Positions 63,701 through 64,000 of a stretch of 64,000 bases of DNA are shown here, piece by piece; position 1 is the first letter of the stretch, and each line of letters starts with the position of its first letter. The position numbers and the translations under genes were made by a program. The notes under the pieces were generated by a model. The model had not been told where the DNA came from and ran no database searches. It saw nothing but the letters and a program-made list of their open reading frames with translations. Origin of the DNA: Heliopora coerulea. Its lineage: Eukaryota; Cnidaria; Anthozoa; Scleralcyonacea; Helioporidae. The stretch spans positions 62,001-126,000 of the forward strand of contig JASJOG010000297.1 in assembly GCA_030142905.1 (NCBI GenBank), in the 5' to 3' direction.

Positions 63701-64000
63701 TCGAATGAAGATTGCTTACCATTATTTTGCATAGAGAGGAACGAAGACGAATTGAAAGCACAAGCTTTGCTTGCCATGTCCATTTCAAACAGGGCCACAA
63801 AAACACGAATGGCAAGTAATGGAGGGTTTTCAACAAACGAAATACCAAGTATTTTTATTAGATTTGGATATTGTTTAAGAATTAAGCGTGTTGATCTGGT
63901 GGTGTTCGTATTGTTTTTAGGTATGGGTTAGTTATTTTACTGTGTGTCGGAATTCTCAAAACGTTGCTTGAACTAAGAAGCTAGGGTGAAGATAATGCGC
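63701..64000. other. Window end, no supported gene
   Basis: A plus-strand frame (63698-63931) is open but resembles no family. A GTATGGGT after its last codons could be a splice donor. I do not support it as a gene. Confidence 0.3.

Noticed and set aside
63698..63931. Open frame followed by a splice-donor-like GTATGGGT
   Set aside because: No acceptor, homology or partner exon was found; the length is not remarkable.
1..64000. CRISPR arrays, bacterial operons or ribosome binding sites
   Set aside because: Repeats lack regular spacers, and splice sites and transposon content are those of an animal genome.

Overview
The window is eukaryotic and almost certainly metazoan. It has split exons with canonical splice sites, a TTAGGG/CCCTAA telomere-type array and a dense, nested set of animal transposable elements. 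The mix (BEL/Pao, Penelope-like elements with hammerhead-type ends, Crypton-type tyrosine recombinase, PHD-containing CR1/L2-type LINEs, hATs and Polinton/Maverick-like viral elements) fits a cnidarian, perhaps a coral or anemone. Taxonomy is an inference; nothing here names a species. Host coding content is small: a collagen triple helix repeat containing 1 (CTHRC1)-like gene on the minus strand, of which two exons are recognisable (13181-13426 and 8799-9155), and a stray fragment of a WDR53-like gene in its intron.

Layout. 1-2 kb: decayed ZMYM1-like hAT transposase. 3.15-6.33 kb: a 3.2-kb deletion derivative of a Polinton with 313-bp terminal inverted repeats, a perfect 6-bp target duplication and most of a protein-primed DNA polymerase B. 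7.7-8.1 kb: MITE. 8.8-13.4 kb: CTHRC1-like gene whose intron holds a LINE and the WDR53 fragment. 14.2-16.6 kb: Penelope-like element 1. 16.8-19.3 kb: nearly complete hAT. 19.3-22.9 kb: no genes, telomere-like degenerate repeats. 22.9-29.3 kb: Crypton-like copy 1 carrying a young BEL/Pao element (23872-28765). 29.6-33.1 kb: LINE with its polymerase core deleted and two nested insertions. 33.2-35.6 kb: Penelope-like element 2.

35.8-63.4 kb is the most interesting part: two decayed Polinton/adintovirus-like proviruses side by side. Provirus A (about 35.8-43.7 kb, mostly minus strand) keeps a packaging ATPase, a probable double jelly-roll major capsid protein, the N-terminal half of a Polinton-type polymerase, and accessory genes. 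Provirus B (about 43.9-63.4 kb, plus strand) keeps a retroviral-type integrase, small membrane and DNA-binding proteins, and an unusual replicase in which a divergent family B polymerase, a superfamily 1 helicase and a GIY-YIG nuclease appear to follow one another in one gene. A and B share homologous accessory genes (Bro-N plus VRR-NUC plus zinc finger; a two-helix membrane protein; a membrane/coiled-coil protein), yet their polymerases belong to different lineages. B has been cut three times: its integrase chromodomain by about 5.4 kb (44.6-50.07 kb, Crypton copy 2 with a further TIR transposon inside), its polymerase by a tRNA-derived SINE with a 12-bp target duplication, and its helicase by a 4.05-kb LINE, which itself carries a MITE filled with telomere-type repeats.

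Most coding sequence is broken by stops and frameshifts. The exceptions are the BEL polyprotein, the reverse transcriptase part of the LINE at 58-62 kb and several short viral genes. Long stretches with no recognisable gene lie at 2.0-3.1, 6.3-7.7, 13.4-14.2, 19.3-22.3, 45.1-47.7 and 63.7-64.0 kb.
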